DNA of 64,000 nt from the NCBI GenBank assembly GCA_047967505.1, contig CM106539.1, one strand, 5' to 3'. The notes beneath the pieces were generated by a model that was given only the letters and a program-made list of their open reading frames with translations, did no database searches and was not told the DNA's origin. This document shows positions 43,501-54,016 of the stretch, one piece after another (position 1 is the stretch's first letter; each line of letters starts with the position of its first letter). The position numbers and the translations under genes are program-made. Source of the stretch: Dipteris shenzhenensis. Taxonomy: Eukaryota; Polypodiophyta; Polypodiopsida; Gleicheniales.

Positions 43501-44105
43501 TACGTAATTGCTCCAATCTCCAATTCAAGTAAATGAGACACCCAAATCTACATCAAAGGCTCTCAAGGAAGTAGAGACTCAATATACTCCCAATACATCA
43601 CAACCTTTTAAAAAGTCTATTCCCAAAGCATCACAATAGAGTCCACAAGAAAAAGTAGAGATTCAACATATGCCAGAGGAGTCTACACCCAAATCATGAA
43701 AATAGAGTCCGCTCGCAAAAGTAGAGACTCAATCTTATACGCCCCAAGCATCACAACATTTGGGGGAGTCTACACCCAAAGCATCACGACAGATTCCATG
43801 AGCGGAAGTAGAGATTCATTCTATGCCACAAGCATCACAGCCTCTTGAGGATTCTATGCCCAAAGCATCACAATCGAGCCCACACTCAAAATCAGAGATT
43901 CAATATATGCACGGAGAATCGTAACGTCCAATGGAGTCTATGCCTAAACCATCACAACCGAGTCCACTCTCAGAATTAGATAAATTCTATGCCTGAAGGA
44001 GAAGTCCCATATACACCAAAAGCATCAAAGCCTCCAAAGAAAGAGTCTACTCCCAAAGCATCACAATGGAGTCCAAAGCAAGCATCAGAGTCCACTTTAT
44101 TGTGA
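43501..44105 (+). pseudogene. Proline/serine repeat tail of the second unit
   Basis: About eight degenerate units of 60-80 bp with CCCAAAGCATCACAA, GTAGAGA(C/T)TCAATAT and GAGTCTA(C/T)(A/G)CCCAAA. In part translated as KVEIQH, PEESTPK and PKASQ. Equivalent to the APQPPLEASEELPQ tail of the first unit but of different sequence and much expanded. Confidence 0.6.
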
Positions 44106-45416
44106 ATCATGTAGATGAGTTTATTCTAAAGTAGGCAAAACTTTATTGTTGGCAAGTGATGCATGTACAAGTGCAAAGTCCTGAAACTTTATCTATGTTG
44201 CTCATAATGTTATTTTGGCTATTTATATTAAATGTGTGAATACATAAGGGGCATTTACTCATAGATACATATGGGCATTTATCATAAAAACATATTAAAT
44301 GTGTGATTGGTTTTCATTGGCTCATAGTGTTATTTTGATTGATTTTATTAAATGTGTGAATACATAAGGGGCATTTACTCATGGATACATAATGGACATT
44401 TATCATGGATACATATTAAATGTGTGATGATAGAACTAAAAGCATCTTTCAGTCCAATCTATTATATACATTAAATAGTCTCTGATGAAAGAATGTAATA
44501 AATATTTCTTAGATCTCACTTTATTCAAAATCTGTTGTCTCACACTATAGTCTTGCACTTGTCACCTCACACTATCTAGTAGACCGTTCTCATCATCAAC
44601 AACTCCTCCTCTCTCAATTTATTTAATCAATTTCTCTTTATTTAAAGTCTAACTTATTATATATAACAAATATCTCATGATAGGAATCTGATAATTATAT
44701 CATTATTTTCATCAGTCACATTATTTCATAGATTTCAATGTATGTGTTTGAAATCTATCCTTTGATATGCCTCACATTACGAAGTCTAATTTATTATATA
44801 CAATAAATATCTCATGATAAGAATCTAATAATTATATCATTCTTGTCCTCCATCACTTTATTCTATAGATTTCAATTTATTCAAATTCTATCGTCTCACA
44901 TGTCTTGCATTACGGTCTTGCATTTGTTACTTCACACAATCTAGTAGTCTAGCATTCTCCAACCATCATCATAGCGACATCTCAGCCTTTCCCAATTTAT
45001 CATTCTAAATATTTCATCTCACATTATGAGTCTACACTTCTATAAATTGCTCTCTAGTCATTCATCTTCTACATCTCACCCACAACTTAAACCTCAAACT
45101 CTTCTTCCACTTTTCTGTCATTAACTTCCTCCTATCCTCAAGCTTACTCCTCCTTCCATCTCGCCCGTACACTTACTCTCAAAATTTTTTTCCATCTTGC
45201 CTTGGAGTCTACTCCCAATACCATTCTTGCACTCTTCTTTCATCTCACAGCCCTACTCTCAAACTCTTCTTCCATCTCGCCTTGGAATCTACTCCCATTA
45301 CCATTCTTGCACTCTTCTTTCATGTCACAACCTTACTCTCTCACTCTTCTTCCATCTCGCCTTACTCCCTCACTTTCTCTTGTTGCTCATTCCATATACT
45401 CTTAGCTCAAAGCTTC
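44106..45416. other. Intergenic, C/T-rich leader at the right
   Basis: AT-rich with a tandem duplication (CATAAGGGGCATTTACTCAT at about 44,245 and 44,365). 45,020-45,410 is C/T-rich with an 80-bp direct repeat (CTCGCCTTGGA.TCTACTCCCA at about 45,195 and 45,276), resembling the leader in front of the small gene at 40,790. Confidence 0.5.
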
Positions 45417-45521
45417 ATGGATCTTTTCAAAGTCATCAATTCCGTGGAGGAAGCCATTAGTACTAAAAAAGATTGGATCGCTGAGAATGAGGCAAAAGAG
45501 AGCAAACAAAGAGACAAATGA
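45417..45521 (+). CDS. Short ORF (34 aa), possible partner of the 40.8-kb gene
   Basis: MDLFKVINSVEEAISTKKDW, then a charged run ending KQRDK and a stop. It follows a C/T-rich leader as the gene at 40,790 does, and both have an acidic helical run (ENEAKESKQ against EKNGEDEESQE). A MITE inserted 45 bp downstream has cut off whatever followed. Probably a broken gene. Confidence 0.35.
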   Translation: MDLFKVINSVEEAISTKKDWIAENEAKESKQRDK

Positions 45522-45566
45522 GCTCCACTAACCCAGGAGGAAAAGGAAGAGTTTGCTCTTTAAAAG

Positions 45567-45813
45567 CTCGGGGGGGTCACTCATCATATGTAACCCTATC
45601 ACGTGAGTTCGACAAAAGGATATTTTTTATTCCTAAAATTTACATAAATAAATATACATAAGGGACTATTTAAAATAGTTTTGGAAAAAATTTACAGATT
45701 TGTATAGAAAAGGGGTACATTTTATTAATGAAAAAATTTACAGATAAGGGATTTTAAATATAGGCCTTGAACGCACGTGATATAGAGGGTTTATACATAG
45801 TGACCCCCCCGAG
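45567..45813. mobile_element. MITE, family CTCGGGGG, copy 3 (247 bp)
   Basis: Ends CTCGGGGGGGTCACT and AGTGACCCCCCCGAG are near-perfect inverted repeats, extended inward by ACCCTATCACGTGAGTTC against GAACGCACGTGATATAGAGG. A perfect 8-bp target duplication, TTTAAAAG, flanks it (45,559-45,566 and 45,814-45,821). Confidence 0.88.
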
Positions 45814-45854
45814 TTTAAAAGTGCCTAGAGAGGGAGGAGAGAGAAAAAATAAGT

Positions 45855-46125
45855 ATGTCTACTATTGAAATAAATAGTTTACTTTCATATAGGAGAGAGT
45901 TAGTAGACTTTCTAAGTGAAGTTACTTCTCGTAGCACTCATTATGGGAGCTTTACACCACATGAAGCTCAAGCCATATGGAATCGAGAAAGTGTATCGAG
46001 AAAAAAATTTTAATTCCTTACTTCTCTTTTGTAGCTTTAAATACATTGATCATGATGAGATGGTCTCAGCACAGGAATGGGTTGAATCTCAGATAGAAAT
46101 AGCAAATACTAATGCCTTCCAATGA
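45855..46125 (+). pseudogene. Short ORF after the MITE
   Basis: MSTIEINSLLSYRRELVDFL then VTSRSTHYGSFTPHEAQAIW up to a stop at 46,013; another frame (to 46,125) reads DHDEMVSAQEWVESQIEIAN. The two frames together would make about 90 codons with one shift. No family recognised. It may be the 3' half of the gene whose start is at 45,417, split by the MITE. Confidence 0.3.
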
Positions 46126-46415
46126 GAGGCTTATTGTAACTTTTTGAAGGTGTTTGTTAACACCATTATAAATATTATGAGAGTTTACAACTGCTTCTTA
46201 TCTTTTGGTGTAGCTTATATGTGTCACCTTAAATTTTATAATTTGGATTTCATTTCTTTCAAAAAACTCTAAAAAATTGCTTGTTTTTATGTTTTTATCT
46301 GTGTTTTGAAGAGTGGGTTTTTTCTTAAATTTTATCCAAAAATTAGTCCAAAAGTATCTATAAACATGAATGTGTACATTGACAAGTCCAAAATTAATGA
46401 AATAAGTGTTCTCAT

Positions 46416-46604
46416 TATAGACATGGTAATCTTCCTATGGACATAGGTGTGGAATGGCAAGTTGCCTTTTACCACATCCCTCTCTCTCTCAAGTAAGCAT
46501 CTATCTGCACTATGATCATTTGCGACATCATGCTCTATACATGAATGTCAGTATTTCATGCATGCTAGTGCAACATCTAGTGAAGCTTACATCTATGTGA
46601 CAGT
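46416..46604. repeat. Direct repeat flanking the BED-finger relic, left
   Basis: Aligns with 47,301-47,490 (GGCAAGTTGCCTTTT, AAGCATCTATCTGCA, ATGATCATTTGCGACATCAT). The offset is 885 bp. The pair could be LTR-like ends or a segmental duplication; I see no primer binding site. Confidence 0.75.
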
Positions 46605-46825
46605 TCTCTCACACACAATGATTAATTTCCAACCATATGACACAACCATTTCAAAGATTTGAAAGTATTTGGTCACCTTATAAATATTCTTAAATATTTG
46701 GACTCAACTCATGTATCATCCTCGTATCATCAAACAAGGTATGTATGAAACTAGCAATTGATTTGCAATTCCCATAGTCCAAATCATTGTCACATTACAT
46801 TGGCATAGCTCCACATTTTAAATGT

Positions 46826-47150
46826 TCACTCATTTACATCTTCAAGCTCTTCATGGAGTATTCTACTTTTTGCATGGGTAATGCCTTGTAGGATGGTAGT
46901 AATAGATTTGACACTTGGTCCCTCACATCTCTTTATTTGTTTTTCTTCATCGCCCATCAGATCTTTTCTTATCCTCAAGACAGATAATGTGAACGCTTGG
47001 TTGCAAAAGTTACACATCCACTTCTGCTGACCTAACATTGTAATAAATCTTGCAATTTTGCAAGATTTTGCCCTCGTCCATGAGCCTTATTTTGCAGTTG
47101 TTGTTGTCCTATCATATCTTCTCTCTTTGCCATGATTGTTGTCCATGTAA
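46826..47150 (-). pseudogene. BED-type zinc-finger fragment (hAT transposase-like N-terminus)
   Basis: On the minus strand, from about 47,130: MAKREDMIGQQQLQNKAHG, then after a frame change KWMCNFCNQAFTLSVLRIRK, DLMGDEEKQIKRCEGP and ILHEELEDVNE. The W.CNFC..F....RIK.HL.G....I..C..P pattern is that of BED fingers at the front of plant hAT transposases. The first His is lost (KDLMG instead of HL.G), so the finger would not bind zinc. No catalytic part follows. It lies between two direct repeats. Confidence 0.6.
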
Positions 47151-47259
47151 AAGAGATAAACAATCTCATATCATTAATATGTTTTCAACAATTCAAGACC
47201 CTGTCATTAATATGTCTTGAAAAAACAATGTAAGTGCGCTAGACCTTGAGATAGAGCAA

Positions 47260-47299
47260 CCATCCAATTGTCTTTCCCCCTTTTGACATAATTGGATGG
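47260..47299. repeat. Small stem-loop
   Basis: CCATCCAATT (47,260-47,269) and AATTGGATGG (47,290-47,299) form a perfect 10-bp stem with a 20-nt loop, directly before the right direct repeat. Confidence 0.7.
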
Positions 47300-47300
47300 C

Positions 47301-47490
47301 TATAGATGTGGTAATTTGCCTATGGAAATAGGCGTGGGATGGCAAGTTGCCTTTTCCCACATATTGCTCTCTCTCGAGTAAGCATCTATCTGCATTATGA
47401 TCATTTGCGACATCATGCTATGTATGGGAATGTTGGTATTTCACACACACTAGTGTAGTAGCTAGCAATACTTACAAGTTACATGTGCAC
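47301..47490. repeat. Direct repeat flanking the BED-finger relic, right
   Basis: See 46,416-46,604. Confidence 0.75.
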
Positions 47491-47499
47491 TTATCAAGA

Positions 47500-48240
47500 G
47501 TCTTTGTTCGAACATATGGAGTAAAGAACACCTAGCTAGGTTAGACATACCTAGCATAAGTTTAGACATAGCTAACCTACCTAACATAAGTTTAGTTGAT
47601 TATTATGAAAGTAAAGTATTACAAATTATAATGCAATACATGATATAATATGTCACAAATTGAGTCTTGCTAGTAGCTAAACTAGTGTGGTTCATAACGA
47701 TCTCTACCGTGTAATTTGTGGGTTGATACAAGCTGGAAATTGTGGCTAGTCTTTCAACGGGTTTTTATCAGCTGGAAAAAGTGTATTTGTTTTTTCCCAA
47801 TAAATAACTATAAACTATAATATATATTATCTAATATTTTACGTCCATGTGCGAGTAATTACTGGTCGGCATATGCAGAAGCCCCACTGGCACATGTGAC
47901 ATAGATATTTTGTATCCCTATGCAAGTAGTTATACAAGTTGGCATATGCGGACTCCCCACCACTGGCATGTAGATACTTTCTTTCAAAAACATCTAACTT
48001 TTTTACTATTTTTAAAAAGTATATAGCTTATGATTACTAAACATATGATTTCTTTACATATAGCTTATGACTTCAAAAAAATTTGATTTCCTTTATGAAA
48101 ACAATCCTTTCAAATCTAAAATGATAAATTGTAAACTAAGAGCTTTGCATTATCCATCTTGCATCCTAGTGTGGGTAGATATCAGCTAGCCTAAGCAAGC
48201 CCACCACTGACACTAGATACTTTTTAAAAGGATACAAAAG
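47500..48240. other. No gene seen
   Basis: Short degenerate repeats only (GGCATATGC..CCCCAC..TGGCA near 47,880, 47,940; a weaker one near 48,170). Confidence 0.5.
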
Positions 48241-48243
48241 CTT

Positions 48244-48403
48244 GGATAAATTTTTGCATATTAGTTCAAAACTTGTCGGACTTTATCTTTCCATTCCCAT
48301 GTGCCAACCCCATCATGGTATATATCCTTGGAAAGCCCTCAAACAGTAGGACTTAAAACTGCCAAGTCCGATAAGTTTTGAGCTAATCTGTAAAAAATTA
48401 TCC
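48244..48403. mobile_element. 160-bp fold-back element (MITE-like)
   Basis: 48,244-48,283 and 48,364-48,403 are 40-bp inverted repeats (GGATAAATTTTTGCATATTA against its imperfect complement, about 85 percent by eye) with an 80-bp loop. No clear target duplication. Confidence 0.65.
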
Positions 48404-49510
48404 ATGCCCCCCTTTTTTGAGAGAATATTCTTAAGAGAAGTCCTTAGAGGGCCCCAAAATGAGCTCCAAATTTCCCTAATGCATAGCCTCCATAATAAAT
48501 AATTCATTGATGCTCAATATCACTTTGGTGTACCAACATCTCTAATATGTAATCAACTCCTTAATGAGAATGTTGGTTTGTTTACTGACAATATTTAGAG
48601 TTGAATAATTCATACCATCATCTCTTGCCAATGGAGAGATCTTGAGTCATCATTTTGCTAATTAGACCTGGTGTTCCACACCATAAAGCTAAAAATATTT
48701 CCTAGGAGATTTCGCCAAAACATGCATAGACCATGCCAAGTTCTTTTATGTTGACTGTGTTGTAGTTGCATTCTTATAAGTCTACTAGAATGTGGCTTGC
48801 ATTATATGCTGAGTAACAAATATGGACCTCTAGAAAGTACATCTCCTACATCATATATTTAAGCATTTAACATATACTTAGAAGATGGCAATATCCATCT
48901 TGCTTGAATGATATGGTGGAGTCAAATATGAAATAGGATAAACACATAGTAGGGTTAATAAATAATCTTATTACTTGGCATCCTTGAAATACCTTACCCA
49001 AACACATAAGGTGAGATTGTTAGTGGTGTAGACATACAAGTTGTTATCATATATAGTTATGAAATTGGTTCAATATTTTGAGAACACTCTTCCATAAAAA
49101 AATATTGGAAATTAGTGGGGATGTTTCATAATATAAATAGGCATAGGTGCCTCATTCTATACTCCATAGTATAACTAGGCTTACTTTATAGGAATAGGTC
49201 CATCATTCGATGTCAACTACCATCCTCTGTTGAACATACTTTGATCTTCCTCTACTATAGAAATTTGGTTCTATCTTAGTTCCATCCACTATACCTATTA
49301 ATCTATGCTAAACAACATTACTTTGGAAGCATAGGTGCACCATTCTTTGCTAAATCCATGGTATCTTGACCATCCTCTATAATAGACATTGTCTTGAGTT
49401 AACTATACCATGCAAATGAGATGCTTGGAATCTTGTGACATTGTTTGTGTAAGTTGTGAAGCTTACACGTCTTTCTTTAAAAATATTTAAGCTAAAAGTC
49501 TATAAAGCTT
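48404..49510. other. No gene seen
   Basis: AT-rich sequence, no supported frames. Confidence 0.5.
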
Positions 49511-49511
49511 T

Positions 49512-51105
49512 GTGCTAGAGATTTATGCTTGGAGGATACCATCATGTAAGCAAGGAAATGATTTGGAAGAGTTAAAAGAAATTTGGTATGGAATCATTTT
49601 AGATGAATGCTTTCAACAAATTTTTACTTGGATCTTGAGAATTCGCATGCAAGCACTGGTCAAATTCTATGGAATGAGAAAAGATTGTAAGAGAAACTCC
49701 ATCACATCATTACACTTTACTTAGTTTCATTTTGTAAAAATATTTTTCTCATTTATTGTATAGAGCACAATTGTAAGTTACTAAGCTCACTTTTTTCATC
49801 AAAATGGATGAAGCTCATTTGGTCAATGAGCACAAGCTAGAGAGGGTGAGCATCTATATTATTAATAAAGCTTTAGCCTTTGTCCAATGATCAAGATTTC
49901 TCAGTCCAATATGAGAAAGACACGTGGTGGCTTACAGCATGTGAGACTCCAAAAGAGTGCCATGAGCCTGTATTGAAGTGGGTTCTAGAGAGAACAAGAT
50001 TCCCATCAATCATTCAAAGACAAGAAGAAGGGGAAATTTTGTTAGTGGATGGGCTTGGGACATTTTGAGATGAATGGCATCTTGCTTGTGATTGAAATAC
50101 ACTCAAGTGCTTGTATGGTTGTGATATAAGTGCAAATGCAACATTCACATGCATGTATTGCATGTTCTCAAAGAAAGAGAAAAGTGGGATTACAATGGAA
50201 GAAAGACATTCTTGATTATAACCAAATACTAGCTGCCATTGTGATAATTAGAATTTGAAGTGGGATCCTATCTTGCCCATCGCACTAGAAATAATATACA
50301 TAGGTACTTGACATGTTGAACTTTGCATACTTGATAAGATATTATATTTGGATCTTCTTTATGCTTGGAATCTAGTTCCACAAGAATTATCTACACATTG
50401 CAGTGTAGAAGCTTAGGACATGATTTTATATGTGGGATTCCATGGAGAGGACATGTGAGACTTAATATGGACAAAAATTTGTCTTGGGCAACACAAAATC
50501 TTCCTACCAAAGCAGATTCTTATCCGATGACAATCTTGAGAAAGGAAAATATTTATTGCATGATAGTGGCTTGGGTTGGGAATATTGGAAAGCTTTGTGT
50601 GAATTCATGACCAATAAGGCTTCACATGCTTAAATAGTGAATCTAAGAGTAAAAGTGTGGTCAAATCTTGATGCATTGATAAAATTGCTTCGCCAACATG
50701 AAATTGACAAGATGTATTATGAAAGAATCAAGATGGCATTGAAAGAGTTTATGCCATAAATTGTGAAAGTATGGGGGGACTCACATATTACAAATTACAT
50801 GGTAATCCTATCACCGCTATTTATTTAGATTTTGGTTACTGAAGTGATGTCCACCATGTCTACAACATATTGTCTATTTGTATGGACCATGGTTTGTACA
50901 AAATTGGGGGTCTCTATCCATTTCAAAAATGCAAGGCATTGAGAAGTCACACTATCAAGCCAAGGCATCCTACTTCAAGAACACAATTTGTGGTGATATC
51001 ACTAACAGCAATGCATTGCATAAGATGTTTGATTGGTTTTTTAGATCTTTATTAGGTAGGACTTTAAAGTGTGAAAAGGAAAAGCCATCAAAACTTGGAA
51101 AATAA
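49512..51105 (+). pseudogene. Decayed transposase-like gene
   Basis: Pieces of one protein can be followed in changing frames: SNDQDFSVQYEKDTWWLTAC and VLERTRFPSIIQRQEEG (49,883-50,030), DEWHLACD-stop-NTLKCLYGCD then ANATFTCMYCMFSKKEK (50,068-50,190), LIKLLRQHEIDKMYYERIKM (about 50,680-50,740), and a final part with SISKMQGIEKSHYQAKASYF and HKMFDWFFRSLLGR (50,914-51,060). The order D-K-T-L-K, a CxxC pair after ANATF, and a late QGxEKxHYxAK..YF block resembles a widespread family of transposase-like proteins known mostly as hypothetical proteins; D and E of these blocks may be catalytic. The family name is not known to me. Many stops; inactive. Confidence 0.5.
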
Positions 51106-51905
51106 GTTTATATTACATCAAAGAATAGAAGGCATTGTGCTTGGAAGACATATATAAGGAGTCAAGAAGTTGCACATTCATTACAAAGTAGAGTTACACA
51201 AGGGAATAGATGGCTCCAATAAGAATCTAAAACTATATTATGATTATATAAATCTCTATAATTAATAATGTGGCTGTTTGGACCATAAAACTTGAGTACT
51301 TGTGCATGGAGCTATGTCTATGTTTGGAAGGTCAAGGGTGGGGTGGGGAGGTGTAAGCACAATGATGGCAATGAGGGGGAGGGGATGCACTCAACAAACT
51401 CTAATTAAAAGGGCCGAATAGGACTTTTAGGGTTGACCGAGTTCATTACCATTTATTTGGATCATTTTGGTGCAATGCAGCAAGAAATTGCAAGTTACGG
51501 GTCTTCAGAATGACTCAATGGACAAGTCTTCTAATAGCAGATTTGGCAATCTGACGTTTGACGTTTGATGATCCCGTATTCCACGGGTTTTCTTCTCCTC
51601 AAATTGTCAATATTAATGAAACATTCAACTCCCCATTTCTATGAGAGACTTGAAACTCCATGAGAGAATTGAAATGTAGAGACTCTAAATCGTTGACACG
51701 TGGCAGCTCCCCTCTCCTCCATCCTCCCTTTTTTTTTTTCCTTGTCCCTGGTTAATAGGTTAAAGATTGTTATAATTGTTCACTCTGCAGCCTCTACAAA
51801 ACTAGAGTCATACCCCTTATTCCACTTCAAGAGCGTGCATCATGACGCGGAGTTATAATATGTTTTCTTAAGGAACGTGGCGCTAATATAACGAACCATA
51901 CATTG
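51106..51905. other. No gene seen
   Basis: From about 51,480 the sequence becomes richer in GC, like the host-type block up to 52,960. A T9 run stands at about 51,730. No further P450 exon was found. Confidence 0.45.
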
Positions 51906-51919
51906 TCGACCAGTGCAAA

Positions 51920-52219
51920 CTAATCAGGCATTAAACGTCCGGCGATGTCATGTGTAACGGCTTGCATGTCCTGTTGAATCGCTCGTTCTCGCATCCTCGC
52001 CCTTTCAGAACTGTTTCCCAGCATAAACTGAGGCCGTGGTCCGATCACACCTTGCTTGTGTATCAAAAATTTGATTCTCCGAGGTCTCCACCAGTACATG
52101 CTCAGCAAATATAGCAACATACAGGCAAAAAAAATGAAGGAACATGCCAAAAAAGTTCCTGCTGCTATTTCTTGGCAGCGATAACGCGAGCTTATGGCAA
52201 TGGAGCATAAGAACCCCAT
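51920..52219 (-). pseudogene. Cytochrome P450, first exon only (CYP72 clan-like)
   Basis: An ATG at 52,219 (minus) opens 99 codons to a TAG. Residues about 18-43 are a hydrophobic membrane anchor (ACSFIFFACMLLYLLSMYWW). Then WRPRRIKFLIHKQGVIGPRP and MLGN match the linker and proline-rich part of CYP72-clan enzymes such as CYP714 and CYP734, which act on plant hormones at the ER. THDIAGRLMPD at the end fits the position just before the first intron or the Y..W segment. A full P450 has about 510 residues; the I-helix, EXXR and haem Cys are absent, and nothing matching them is found on the minus strand down to 51,100. Either an orphan exon or a truncated pseudogene. The exon itself has no stop or shift. 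Confidence 0.65.
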
Positions 52220-52241
52220 GGATAAGAACTAGAAGGAGAAG

Positions 52242-52730
52242 TTGCAAGTACTCATGGGAACGTGCAGAAGCCTGGATACCATACGGTCAATTTGGAGCCC
52301 ATCCTTGCTTATGACGGGAGAATGGTACGTAGACGCAAATAAAATTGGTGCAACACCAGAAAAGGCATTACATGCCTGCGCGGAGCTCGTCAGGGGCATC
52401 AACGGAGATATTTCTCAACTACAAGACTGAACAGCTCAAGCATAAAAGTCCATTAAGAGACGCTTTTCTCTGTAGCAGACCTAACCTGACGCTGAGAGAG
52501 AGTTTTTATCAACGGATCGAATTCCAAGTGATGATTCGTCGAATGTGTGGAGGAGACGCACTCTACGTTTGATGAGAAGGCTCGAGGACGTAGAGCGCCA
52601 CACGATGTTTGTAGTGGTGCTCAGCCGGGCGCTTTTGGAAAATTCAAAGATCCTGCAGAAGAAGAAATTTGAGTTTACAGCAGCTGGCTGAGGAACATTT
52701 CATGCATGTGAGGGAAGAAGGACGCCAATT
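52242..52730 (+). pseudogene. GC-rich coding-like relic of unknown product
   Basis: Divergent to the P450 exon, 23 bp away. Frames read ATPEKALHACAELVRGINGD, then in another frame KSPLRDAFLCSRPNLTLRES and YQRIEFQVMIRRM, then in a third MRRLEDVERHTMFVVVLSRA (from about 52,571). The composition and long open pieces suggest former exons. No family recognised. It leads directly into repeat copy B. Confidence 0.35.
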
Positions 52731-52957
52731 CGGACGGATCAAATCTTTCATCTGCACAACGGGGTGGCAGGAAGATCTTGGGCGCACTTTGCTGCTTTTC
52801 GAAAAGCGAAAGGTGAAGAACCAGGTTTGCCTGAGAAGTGCAGTTGTGACAAATGCTTGGACGAGACCATTTGATAAGATGTTGAGAATGTGAAGGCTGT
52901 TGAGAGCGCTGCCAAGAGCCATGGAATAAAGCGGAGGCTGAGTTGACGAGACAAGAT
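52731..52957 (+). pseudogene. Gene relic, copy B
   Basis: Counterpart of 1-258 in the same orientation, about 52.7 kb away. In one frame it reads RIKSFICTTGWQEDLGRTLL and AVVTNAWTRPFDKMLRM to a stop at 52,891. Copy A does not keep that frame. Both copies are followed by unrelated sequence, which dates the duplication before the present flanks. Confidence 0.5.
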
Positions 52958-52977
52958 CAGTATTTGTGTCAAAAAAT

Positions 52978-53515
52978 GGCCTGTATCTTGTAGTGCCTCT
53001 AGTTCTCTCTCTTCTTCCCCAAAGTCATGATCTCCACCTTCCTCCATTACATTGTCATTATTGTTAGCTTCTTCGTGGCCCATATCGTCATCTTCATCCT
53101 CTTCCCTAGATCCATCAGTATCATTATTTGGATCTTCTGCTAGCATCTCCATATCCACATCCATATCTTCAAAAATATGTTTGCTTCAAAGAGCAACTTG
53201 GATCACGTACCATGATCTTGGATCCAAATGATTCAGATGAAAGACCACCTACATTGAAGAGTACAAATTAGGTTCGTGTAATTATATTCATTTATGCTCA
53301 AGTATGAAAATATATATATATACGAGAATCTACCAACATTTGTTTGAAAACAAAGATATTAGCTTTTAATGAATTTGTTAATGTGTACCTGTTCACAATG
53401 CTCTAGAAGAACAAAGGTATCACTTTCATAGGGTCTGGTGGAGTCAATGGCAAAGAAACCACATTTGTCTCTCTTGACTGTAGCATTGGGACCATTGTAG
53501 ATAGTTCAAAACAAG
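52978..53515 (-). pseudogene. CACTA transposase C-terminal remnant (DUF4216-like)
   Basis: Minus strand: an exon at 53,510-53,389 reads YYNGPNATVKRDKCGFFAID and STRPYESDTFVLLEHCEQ before a GTACAC donor. The next part (53,246-53,168) reads GLSSESFGSKIMVRDPS. An acidic tail follows (DGSREEDEDDDMGHEEANNN) to about 52,980. The first part matches GFVTINSTKF..DTIVLPQQCEQV of the CACTA relic at 8,400-8,500 and the usual DUF4216 end. The rest of the element is absent. Confidence 0.6.
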
Positions 53516-53975
53516 AATCAAAATACTAAATCTTCTAAAATCAACTTCATAGATGTCATGTATTGTCCCACAATAATCTAACTACTATGAGGAGAGAAGA
53601 TTGGTATCAGAAGCACTTGCTCGGCTATCTTGTACAAAGTTAGCCATGAATCCACAATCATATGTGACTCTCCTTGAGTCGCGGGGTCCATCTCGGAAAT
53701 GTAAATATACTATGAGAGTTCAAAATGAGGGGTATTTTAATTCTCAAGACTTACAGAAATATATTTATAGCAGGAGTAATTTTATACAACGTTTTTAAAT
53801 TAATAGGTAGGGTGTGTTTATTCTTAGATCCAAATTAAAAGTTATTTTTTAAATATTGTCTAATCTAGGATGATGTGTAAGAGTAGTCACAATTTGTGGA
53901 TGGGTAGCTCAAAGTTTTAATGTGCTGACTAGCCCTCGGAGTCATGATAAGTAGATATTGGTATTGGATTTAGTG

Positions 53976-54016
53976 AGACACACACACACACACACACACA
54001 CATAGAGAGAGAGAGG
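53976..54016. repeat. (CA)n(GA)n microsatellite
   Basis: About 13 CA units followed by GA units. Confidence 0.9.
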
